Positions 1-5,400 of a DNA stretch of 8,795 bases are shown piece after piece (positions within the stretch are counted from its first letter, which is position 1; each line of letters starts with the position of its first letter). The position numbers and the translations under genes are program-made. Source of the stretch: Bifidobacterium breve (GTDB lineage: Bacteria; Actinomycetota; Acidimicrobiia; IMCC26256; PALSA-555). Below the pieces are notes generated by a model, which worked only from the letters and a program-made list of their open reading frames with translations, did not search any database and was not told the DNA's origin. The stretch covers positions 1 to 8,795 of the forward strand of contig CAMDCC010000109.1 in the NCBI GenBank assembly GCA_945889545.1, written 5' to 3'.

Positions 1-1
1 C

Positions 2-517
2 CGTCCTGACCGGGCGGTGAGCGCTCAATTCACTTCGCTCCAAGCTGCGCGGCTGAGTGGGTGCACCGCCGCACAACTCGAATACTGGGCGCGCGTCGGG
101 CTCATCACCCCGGCCCCTGACGCGGCACTGACCTATTCCTTTCGTGACCTCGTCGCGTTGCCAGCGTTCGCGCCAGCGCTTCCCGGCACCGCCGAACGCG
201 CCCTTCAGCGCGCCACCTCGCGATGCCGTGAGACTCTCGAGTCCGGCGCGCCCCATCTTGCGCACGTGATGCTCGATGACAAGCAGGCAGAACAACATCA
301 GCAGGAATCCAGCCACTGCGATCGGCAGAACACTCGTGAAGGTCATGACGAGCAGGGCGAGTCCGATGACCAACCCCAACACCGCCCACTTGATCATGCC
401 GGCGGAGTGCCGGTACAGGGTCGTGTCCGATACCTGCTGCACCAACTTGGGATCTGTGACCGAGAGGTTGGCCTCGATCTCCCGCAGGATGCGCTGTTCG
501 TCTTCGGAGAGGGGCAT
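2..517 (-). CDS. DUF3040 family small membrane protein (3' end not resolved)
   Basis: Reading down from ATG 517, the protein begins MPLSEDEQRILREIEANL, the standard opening of DUF3040 proteins, which are small actinobacterial membrane proteins of unknown function. A soluble N-terminal part (1-40) is followed by two hydrophobic segments, about 43-60 and 63-81, with a short turn between them. A basic cytoplasmic-type tail follows (EHHVRKMGRAGLES, then KRWRERWQRD near residue 122). Family members usually end about there. Here no stop occurs, and the frame stays open to the window edge through sequence that on the other strand encodes a MerR helix-turn-helix. I take positions 155-517 as the genuine part and the rest as read-through of a junction. 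The start has no strong Shine-Dalgarno site. The gene lies 148 bp downstream of dinB on the same strand and may have its own promoter. Confidence 0.75.
   Translation of the reverse strand, partial: MPLSEDEQRILREIEANLSVTDPKLVQQVSDTTLYRHSAGMIKWAVLGLVIGLALLVMTFTSVLPIAVAGFLLMLFCLLVIEHHVRKMGRAGLESLTASRGGALKGAFGGAGKRWRERWQRDEVTKGIGQCRVRGRGDEPDARPVFELCGGAPTQPRSLERSELSAHRPVRT
17..160 (+). pseudogene. N-terminal fragment of a MerR-family regulator
   Basis: The plus frame from GTG 17 (open to the window edge, so the true start may lie upstream) reads like the DNA-binding half of an actinobacterial MerR-type regulator. Visible pieces are SLQAARLSGCT (first helix), AAQLEYWARVGLITP (recognition helix and wing turn) and the family-typical YSFRDLVAL. 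After DLVAL, near position 160, the resemblance stops. The frame stays open to 676, but from there it is only the reverse of the DUF3040 gene. The domain is therefore cut before its effector or dimerisation part. It could be a real truncated gene, a recombination scar or a chimeric contig end. The family assignment is fairly safe; that the gene is broken is inferred from the opposing gene. Confidence 0.55.
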
Positions 518-545
518 TCGTCCGCTCGTTCGGCCAGGGAACGCG

Positions 546-559
546 GGATCGTTCGATCC
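546..559. promoter_or_regulatory. 14-bp inverted repeat upstream of DUF3040
   Basis: Two perfect 6-base arms, GGATCG and CGATCC, are separated by TT. The dyad sits 29 bp upstream of the DUF3040 start, just downstream of the transcription start expected from the promoter-like boxes at 568-596. That is a usual operator position. The length is close to what chance could give, so confidence is low. Confidence 0.25.
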
Positions 560-567
560 AGCACGGC

Positions 568-596
568 ATTGTCGCGCAACGCCGGGCCCCACTCAA
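568..596 (-). promoter_or_regulatory. Possible sigma70-like promoter for DUF3040
   Basis: On the minus strand, TTGAGT (596 to 591) and GACAAT (573 to 568) are separated by exactly 17 bp, each matching four of six consensus bases. The implied start near 561 would leave an mRNA leader of about 44 bases before ATG 517. It would explain separate expression of DUF3040 despite its following dinB. Confidence 0.25.
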
Positions 597-616
597 CGCG
601 CGGGGGCAGATCCGGT

Positions 617-657
617 CCCCGTCCTCTCCCTGCCCCCGTCCTCTCCCCGGGATCCCC
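617..657 (-). other. Putative G-quadruplex motif downstream of dinB
   Basis: The minus strand carries five runs of three to five G, separated by loops of 5, 7, 2 and 7 bases. This fits the usual G3+ N1-7 pattern with one spare run. The motif contains two 14-base direct copies (617-630 and 634-647, period 17). It begins nine bases after the dinB stop codon on the sense strand, so both DNA and dinB-derived RNA could fold. It could act as a 3' structure or terminator aid, or be only low-complexity GC-rich spacer. Confidence 0.45.
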
Positions 658-665
658 AGGAGCAC

Positions 666-1910
666 TCATTCGCTGATCGGCGTGGCCGTGCCTCCGGGTG
701 GCCTCGGCCCGTGCACGAGTCGGGCCGGCAGGACCGCATCATTCCCGAACCGCGCCCGTACCTCGTCGACGCTGCGCTCGAGGTCGCCGCGGTGCTGACG
801 GGTTGCTTCGCTTTCGGACGGGCTCGCTTGGTCCCCAAGCGCCAGCGTCCCTTGCACTTCGTTCGCGTGGTCCAGCTGCTGGATCGAGAGGCCCAACAGT
901 CGCACGCCGTCCTCGAGATCGACCGCCGCGAGCAGTGCACCGCCAGTGCGCGCGAGATCAGATGCAAGGTTGGTGTGCTCGGCGAGCGTGCGTGAGCGCG
1001 TGATGGTGCGGAAATCGGAATACCGAACCTTGAGCTGCACCGTGCGACCCGTGAGGCCTGCGGCGCGTAGTCGGGTCGCGATCTTGTCGGCAAAACGCAG
1101 CACCTCGCGTTCGAGCACGGCTCGATCGGTGACGTCCTTCGGGAACGTCTCTTCGTGGCCGATCGACTTCACCTGATGCCCGGTTTCTACGCCGCGGTCG
1201 TCGTGGTTCCACGCGAGCGCGTGCAGGTGGTGGCCATGCGCGAGGCCGACGGCCCCGAGAAGCGTGTCCTCGGGGAGTGCCGCGAGCTCGCCGATCGTCC
1301 GCACACCGAACCGGGCGAGGCGCTTGCGGGTCGCCGGGCCCACTCCCCAGAGCCGCTCGACCGGGAGTGGGTGCAAGAACGCGAGCTCTTCGCCCGGCGC
1401 AACAACGATCAGCCCGTCGGGCTTCGACAGATCACTGGCGATCTTGGCCAGGAACTTCGTCATCGCAACACCGACCGATGCGGTCAAGCCCGACTCGGCT
1501 CGCACCTGCTTGCGGATCGACACCGCGATCTCCGGTCCTGTGCCATGGAGTCGACGCGCACCCGCCACATCGAGAAACGCCTCGTCGAGCGACAGCGGCT
1601 CCACCAGCGGGGTGTACGCGCCCAGGATCGCCATCACCTCGGCACTCGCCTCTTGGTAGAGGTCGAATCGCGGCGGGAGGAACACGCCGTCGGGGCAGGC
1701 TCGGCGCGCTCGCCCCATCGGCATCGCGGAGTAGACGCCGAACTCGCGCGCTTCGTAGCTCGAGGCGGCGACCACGCCGCGCGGGCCCAATCCGCCGACG
1801 ATCACCGGCCGACCGACAAGGGAGGGATCCTCCCGCTGCTCGACCGCGGCATAGAACGCGTCGAGGTCGACGTGCAGGATCGTCGGCGTGTCCGGTTCGG
1901 CCCCGTTCAT
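666..1910 (-). CDS. dinB: DNA polymerase IV (Y-family translesion polymerase)
   Basis: A 414-residue Y-family polymerase that copies past damaged bases with low fidelity. The palm begins with HVDLDAFYAAVEQ, where D15 is the first metal ligand and Y20 the steric-gate position. SLDEAFLDV supplies the catalytic pair D109-E110. The finger motif SYEAREFGVYSAMPMGRA follows the family closely. GVGPATRKRLARFGV is the thumb helix-hairpin-helix, and the little finger follows (KSIGHEETF to about residue 350). QGTLAL at 353-358 is a plausible degenerate beta-clamp hexapeptide, followed by the usual DEVRARFG C-terminal helix. ATG 1910 is chosen because homology starts there and because it overlaps the Nudix stop as ATGA. 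The frame is open upstream to 2063, but that part is Nudix sequence in another frame. The protein is complete, with all catalytic residues present. Confidence 0.96.
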   Translation of the reverse strand: MNGAEPDTPTILHVDLDAFYAAVEQREDPSLVGRPVIVGGLGPRGVVAASSYEAREFGVYSAMPMGRARRACPDGVFLPPRFDLYQEASAEVMAILGAYTPLVEPLSLDEAFLDVAGARRLHGTGPEIAVSIRKQVRAESGLTASVGVAMTKFLAKIASDLSKPDGLIVVAPGEELAFLHPLPVERLWGVGPATRKRLARFGVRTIGELAALPEDTLLGAVGLAHGHHLHALAWNHDDRGVETGHQVKSIGHEETFPKDVTDRAVLEREVLRFADKIATRLRAAGLTGRTVQLKVRYSDFRTITRSRTLAEHTNLASDLARTGGALLAAVDLEDGVRLLGLSIQQLDHANEVQGTLALGDQASPSESEATRQHRGDLERSVDEVRARFGNDAVLPARLVHGPRPPGGTATPISE

Positions 1911-2407
1911 TCCGCGTCGCGGTGGACGGAGAACTCCTCGTGACTCGTGCCGTGTACGGCGTAGCGATACCCACGTGGCGCGGTAGGACCCCACCGTTCC
2001 GACAGCCACTCCCCCAACGGCTCGTGCACCCAACGAGCACCCGTCGCGAGGCGCGCCACACACTCGTGCGACGGGAGGAACTCCGCTTCGACCACGATGC
2101 CGTCGGGATCGTCCACCCGAAGCTCACCCTCGTACTCCAGTGCGCGATGGATCTCGACTCGCAGGATCCATCCGAGGTCGACGGCTTCGCAGACAACCTC
2201 GTAGACGGGCCCTTCCCACTTCGTCACGCGAAGGCCGGTCTCTTCCTCTACCTCGCGCGCGAGCCCGTGCAGCACCGATGCATCTTCGGCGTCGATCACT
2301 CCCCCCGGCGTACTCCAGTCTTCGCGACCACCACGTCGGACGTTGCGCACCAGCAGGAGCCCGTCGTCCGCCTCGACCAGCGCGCCGGCGACCAACCACT
2401 CCCGCAT
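1907..2407 (-). CDS. Nudix hydrolase
   Basis: A 166-residue single-domain Nudix protein, expected to hydrolyse a nucleoside diphosphate linked to another moiety using divalent metal. The Nudix box spans residues 35-59. GGVID opens it and REVEEETGL (51-59) closes it, with the metal-binding glutamates at 52, 55 and 56. The segment between them (AEDASVLHGLA) is one residue longer than the classical spacing, with D42 or E41 in the place of the usual glutamate. The C-terminal half (FLPSHECVARLA, WVHEPLGEWL) resembles actinobacterial Nudix proteins of unassigned substrate. Its stop overlaps the dinB start by four bases, so the two are probably made together. A MutT-like nucleotide-cleaning role is suggested by that pairing and is not shown by substrate-specific residues. 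The start has no clear Shine-Dalgarno site and looks leaderless. Confidence 0.93.
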   Translation of the reverse strand: MREWLVAGALVEADDGLLLVRNVRRGGREDWSTPGGVIDAEDASVLHGLAREVEEETGLRVTKWEGPVYEVVCEAVDLGWILRVEIHRALEYEGELRVDDPDGIVVEAEFLPSHECVARLATGARWVHEPLGEWLSERWGPTAPRGYRYAVHGTSHEEFSVHRDAE

Positions 2408-2413
2408 GCCCCG

Positions 2414-2423
2414 AGCATACGAT
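2414..2423. promoter_or_regulatory. Overlapping divergent -10 boxes, probably leaderless
   Basis: Minus-strand TATGCT (2419 to 2414) lies six bases before the Nudix ATG at 2407. Plus-strand TACGAT (2418 to 2423) lies six bases before the small membrane protein ATG at 2430. Both match TANNNT and share positions 2418-2419. At usual -10 to start spacing each transcript would begin at its own ATG, agreeing with the lack of Shine-Dalgarno sequences. No convincing -35 boxes are visible, which is common in actinobacteria. Confidence 0.45.
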
Positions 2424-2429
2424 CAGCAC

Positions 2430-2741
2430 ATGGACGAGCCTGTGGGGCGCGAGGCGCCGCCGACGATGCCTACGCGTATGGCGTTCTTGCTTGCTTTTGC
2501 CAGCGTGGTAGTCGCCGGGATCTTCGGCGCGGTGATCGGATACGGCATCACTGATGTGGAGTGCACGCGCTCCTGCTCGGGGTCGCGCGCGCTCGGCGCG
2601 ATCGTCGGAGGCGTGATCGCCGCCGGGGGCGTCGGCATCGTCGCGGTGCTCGTATTGCGAGCCATGGGCGAATGGCGCCGCGGGAAGGGAGGCGGACCAG
2701 CCCGCCAACCCCCGAAGCCCAGCTCACCGAGGCCGAACTAG
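2430..2741 (+). CDS. Small two-helix glycine-rich membrane protein, unknown function
   Basis: I do not recognise a family. The 103-residue product has a short N-terminal tail and a hydrophobic segment at about 17-40 with glycine spacing (GIFGAVIGYG). A short loop carries two cysteines (C45, C49). A second hydrophobic segment at about 54-77 (GAIVGGVIAAGGVGIVAVLV) is followed by a basic, proline-rich tail. Glycine zippers in both helices suggest close helix packing or oligomerisation. With the short basic tail, an N-in, C-in hairpin is the likely topology. ATG 2430 is preferred over an in-frame ATG at 2343 because the upstream part is antisense to the Nudix gene and a TANNNT box precedes 2430 at leaderless spacing. 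ATG 2466 is another candidate. It diverges from the Nudix gene and converges on the PIG-L gene, ending 10 bp from that stop. Confidence 0.65.
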   Translation: MDEPVGREAPPTMPTRMAFLLAFASVVVAGIFGAVIGYGITDVECTRSCSGSRALGAIVGGVIAAGGVGIVAVLVLRAMGEWRRGKGGGPARQPPKPSSPRPN

Positions 2742-2760
2742 CCGAGGCGAACTAGCCGAG
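2734..2760. repeat. Short tandem repeat carrying two convergent stop codons
   Basis: The 13-base unit CGAACTAGCCGAG occurs at 2734-2746 and 2748-2760 with a period of 14. Each copy contains the palindrome CTAG. In the first copy it supplies the plus-strand TAG that ends the small membrane gene; in the second it supplies the minus-strand TAG that ends the PIG-L gene. No hairpin terminator is visible between the two genes. Confidence 0.7.
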
Positions 2761-3468
2761 AAGGGCGATCCGGCGGAAGCCTTCCGCATAGGGAACGCCG
2801 GCGGCGACGCCCGCTTCCTCGGCGCTCGTGCGCAGAAACTCGCGGAACCAGTCGCCGGTCTCGGTGAGTTGACTCGCGTGACAGAAGAGGGCGTCGATCT
2901 TGCGCTCCAGCGTGTCGGAGATGTCGACCCAGCAGTTCGGTTCGAGCGTGCCGGTGAGATACACCGCGCTCACGTGGTGCACGTCGAGTCCTTCGGAGCG
3001 ATGCTCCGGAAAGTAATGAGGGTTCCCCGCGGCCGGCGCGACCGCGTCGAGCGTGGCCCACCCCGTCACCCGGTGATCTCGGTGGTTGAAGTACGCATCA
3101 CCGAAGAACACCGCCGTCGGGTCGGGGCACACCACAACCTCTGGGCGGAGGTCGCGCACGCTCCGCACGATCGACCCGACCAGCGCAGGGTTGTCGGCAA
3201 TCTCACCGTCGCCATACTCGAGGTGGAGATGACCAGCGAAGCCGAGCTTCGCCGACGCGGCTTCGGTCTCCTCGATCCTGATCTGCGCGAGTGCGTCGAG
3301 ATCCGCATCGGGATCGTTGGTGCCCTTCTCCCCGCGTGTCGTGATGAGCACCCAGACCTCCGCGCCGGCATCGGCCCAGCGAGCGAGAGTTCCCCCGGCA
3401 GAGATCTCCGGATCGTCGGGGTGCGCATAGACCGCGAGCACTCTCGCGGGTACGTCGTCGACCAGCAT
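2752..3468 (-). CDS. PIG-L/LmbE family zinc-dependent deacetylase
   Basis: A 238-residue member of the family that removes N-acetyl groups from sugar conjugates, which includes MshB, Mca, LmbE and GlcNAc-PI deacetylases. AHPDDPE near the N-terminus gives zinc ligands H16 and D19, with D18 as the expected catalytic base. NHRDH (128-132) supplies the third ligand, H132. LRPEVVVCPDP and the following PTAVFFGDAYFNHRDHRVTG match the family core. No signal peptide is visible, so it is cytoplasmic. The start at 3468 is supported by a GGGGGA Shine-Dalgarno-like sequence close upstream. It lies 13 bp after the threonine aldolase stop, so it is the last gene of the pfkA operon. The substrate cannot be read from sequence. 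Mycothiol-type chemistry is possible in an actinobacterium but not specifically indicated. Confidence 0.92.
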   Translation of the reverse strand: MLVDDVPARVLAVYAHPDDPEISAGGTLARWADAGAEVWVLITTRGEKGTNDPDADLDALAQIRIEETEAASAKLGFAGHLHLEYGDGEIADNPALVGSIVRSVRDLRPEVVVCPDPTAVFFGDAYFNHRDHRVTGWATLDAVAPAAGNPHYFPEHRSEGLDVHHVSAVYLTGTLEPNCWVDISDTLERKIDALFCHASQLTETGDWFREFLRTSAEEAGVAAGVPYAEGFRRIALLG

Positions 3469-3481
3469 CAGTCCCCCAGCA

Positions 3482-4510
3482 TCAGGCGGCTACCGCGTCC
3501 AGCGCCACGATGGTGCGGTCGAGCGCAGCGTCGTCCACGTCGTGGTGGGTGACAAAGCGCACGGTGCGCGCGTCGATCGTGCCGCACCGAATCCCGTGCT
3601 CCGCGAGCCGGTCCACGATCTTGTCGGGAAGGCGATCGAGTGGCGCGCACACGATGTTGGTCTCGACCGTCTCGGGATCGACGCTGTCCGGAAATCGATC
3701 GGCGAGCGCCTCGGCCAGTCGACGGGCGCGCCCGTGATCCTCGACGAGCCGGTCGACCATCTGTTCGAGAGCGACGATGCCGGCGGCGGCGATCACCCCC
3801 GCTTGACGCATCCCGCCACCGAGGCGAGCGCGTTCGGCACGGGCCTGATCCATCACCTCGTTGGACCCGCACAGGATCGATCCGACGGGAGCCGCGAGAC
3901 CCTTCGAGAAGCAGAACATCACCGTGTCGCAACCAATCGCGAGAGCGGCCGGCGTCGTGGCCAGCGCGATCGCTGCGTTCCAGATCCGCGCGCCGTCGCA
4001 GTGCACTCGAAGCCCGTGTGCACGGGCGACCGTCGTGACCGCCTCGACTTCGTGCACTCGCAGCGGACGGCCGCTTGCGGCCATGTGCGTGTTCTCGATC
4101 GCGACGGCCGAGAGCGGAGGAAGGTGGTGCGCTTGGTCGGCGCACGCCGCCTCGATCTGCGCAACCGACATGCAACCGTCCGCGTCCGCGACTGGACGAA
4201 GCTGGACGCCGGAGTTCTGCGCAGTGGCTGCTGCTTCGTATCGGAACACGTGGGCGCGCTCGGCACAGAGCACGTCGGTACCCGGCCGTCCGAGCAACCG
4301 CAGCGCGAGCTGGTTCGCCATGGTTCCGGACGGCACGAACATCGCGTGGTCTTTGCCGGTGAGCTCCGCAGCCATTTCTTCGAGCCGGTTGACGGTCGGG
4401 TCTTCCCCGTACTCGTCGTCGCCGACTTCCGCGTCGGCCATGGCGCGTCGCATCGCCGCAGTCGGGCGGGTGACCGTGTCGGACCGCAGATCGACGATGC
4501 CGTCGCTCAT
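3482..4510 (-). CDS. ltaE: Low-specificity L-threonine aldolase
   Basis: A 342-residue fold-type I PLP enzyme cleaving L-threonine or L-allo-threonine to glycine and acetaldehyde. It opens with the family signature DLRSDTVTRPT. SGTMANQLAL (61-70) shapes the phosphate pocket. H87 in ERAHVFRYEA is the residue expected to stack on the cofactor. VHCDGARIWNA supplies D172, which pairs with the pyridine nitrogen, and R175. FCFSKGLAAPVG contains the Schiff-base lysine K203. RLGGGMRQAG is also characteristic. ATG 4510 is used because homology begins there and it overlaps the tesB stop as ATGA, with a GAGG seven bases upstream. The open frame to 4687 is tesB read in another frame. Acetaldehyde and glycine production would serve amino-acid turnover or one-carbon supply. 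Confidence 0.94.
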   Translation of the reverse strand: MSDGIVDLRSDTVTRPTAAMRRAMADAEVGDDEYGEDPTVNRLEEMAAELTGKDHAMFVPSGTMANQLALRLLGRPGTDVLCAERAHVFRYEAAATAQNSGVQLRPVADADGCMSVAQIEAACADQAHHLPPLSAVAIENTHMAASGRPLRVHEVEAVTTVARAHGLRVHCDGARIWNAAIALATTPAALAIGCDTVMFCFSKGLAAPVGSILCGSNEVMDQARAERARLGGGMRQAGVIAAAGIVALEQMVDRLVEDHGRARRLAEALADRFPDSVDPETVETNIVCAPLDRLPDKIVDRLAEHGIRCGTIDARTVRFVTHHDVDDAALDRTIVALDAVAA

Positions 4511-5400
4511 CCGCCCGCCTCGGGAAGGCGCATGGGGCGTAGCAAGCCTTCCTGCATCACGGTGATTGCCAACGTGCCGTCGGCGCGGAACACATGACCG
4601 AGCGCGAGGCCGCGTGCGCCGTGCGCCGACGGGCTCGTCTGGTGGTACAGCATCCACTCGTCGGCGCGGAACGGCCGGTGGAACCACATCGCGTGATCGA
4701 GACTCGCCATCATGTAGCCCGCCGTGTAGCCGATCGCGTGCGGCAGCGTGGCGGTGTCGAGCAATGAAAGATCGGATGCATATGCAACGACGCAGGCATG
4801 CAACAGCGGGTCATCGGGCAGCACACCGTTGGTCTTGATCCACACGTCTTGAGACGGTGAACGCGGCGCGGGCTCGAGCCAGTGCGGATCCTGGACCGGG
4901 CGAGAATCGATCGGCCGCTCGCGCACGAGCCATTGCGTTGCTTCGGGACCGAGCTTTTCGATGTACGGCGCGATGCGCTCGAGAAAAGTCGGCAGCTCGT
5001 CGGGGCCAGGAACATCGGGCATCTCCATCGCATGATCCGGCCCGTCCTCGTGGATCTGAAACGACGCCGCAAGGTTGAAGATGGCCTTGCCGTGTTGAAT
5101 CGCGACAACACGCCGCGTGGTGAAAGATCGCCCATCGCGGATCCGGTCGACTTCGTAGATCAGCGGGATGTTCGGATCGCCCGGGCGCAAGAAGTACGAG
5201 TGCAGCGAGTGCACTGAGCGGTCGTCGTCGACTGTTCGTCCCACTGCAACGAGCGCCTGGGCCGCCACTTGGCCGCCGAACACGCGCTGGCGGTCTTCAT
5301 CGGGGCTCACGCCGCGGAAGAGGTTGACCTCCAGTCGCTCGAGCTCGAGGAGCTTCAAGAGATCGTCGAGCGCAGCAGTCCGCTCGTGCGGTTCACTCAT
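4507..5400 (-). CDS. tesB: Acyl-CoA thioesterase II (TesB)
   Basis: A 297-residue double-hotdog thioesterase hydrolysing acyl-CoA to free fatty acid and CoA in the cytosol; E. coli TesB is 286 residues. The first hotdog carries RVFGGQVAAQAL and SLHSYFLRPGDP. The second carries AYASDLSLLD, ASLDHAMWFHRPF and MQEGLLR. The E. coli catalytic trio D204, T228 and Q278 corresponds to D210, S233 and Q283 here, so the threonine is replaced by serine, a conservative change. The start at 5400 overlaps the pfkA stop as ATGA and has GAGGTG eight bases upstream. The gene also overlaps the next one by four bases, so the three genes are tightly coupled. Placement after a phosphofructokinase is not an obvious pathway link. 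Confidence 0.95.
   Translation of the reverse strand: MSEPHERTAALDDLLKLLELERLEVNLFRGVSPDEDRQRVFGGQVAAQALVAVGRTVDDDRSVHSLHSYFLRPGDPNIPLIYEVDRIRDGRSFTTRRVVAIQHGKAIFNLAASFQIHEDGPDHAMEMPDVPGPDELPTFLERIAPYIEKLGPEATQWLVRERPIDSRPVQDPHWLEPAPRSPSQDVWIKTNGVLPDDPLLHACVVAYASDLSLLDTATLPHAIGYTAGYMMASLDHAMWFHRPFRADEWMLYHQTSPSAHGARGLALGHVFRADGTLAITVMQEGLLRPMRLPEAGG

Noticed and set aside
394..669. 91-codon minus-strand frame whose ATG overlaps the dinB stop as ATGA
   Set aside because: The overlap looks like operon coupling, but the peptide is low-complexity G/P/R sequence encoded by the G-rich repeat and then runs out of frame through the DUF3040 gene, which has its own clear start.
1911..2063. 51-codon upstream extension of dinB
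   Set aside because: Homology starts at MNGAEPDTPTILHVD; the extension is Nudix coding sequence in another frame.
1277..2554. Long plus-strand open frame (425 codons) opposite dinB and the Nudix gene
   Set aside because: Arginine/proline-rich composition with no recognisable motif, fully antisense to two convincing conserved genes; typical GC-rich shadow frame.
3542..4597. Plus-strand open frame (351 codons) opposite the threonine aldolase
   Set aside because: Antisense to a gene with all catalytic PLP motifs; no domain pattern in the plus reading.
4511..4687. 59-codon upstream extension of the threonine aldolase
   Set aside because: It is tesB read out of frame; the family starts at MSDGIVDLRSDT and the ATGA overlap fits.
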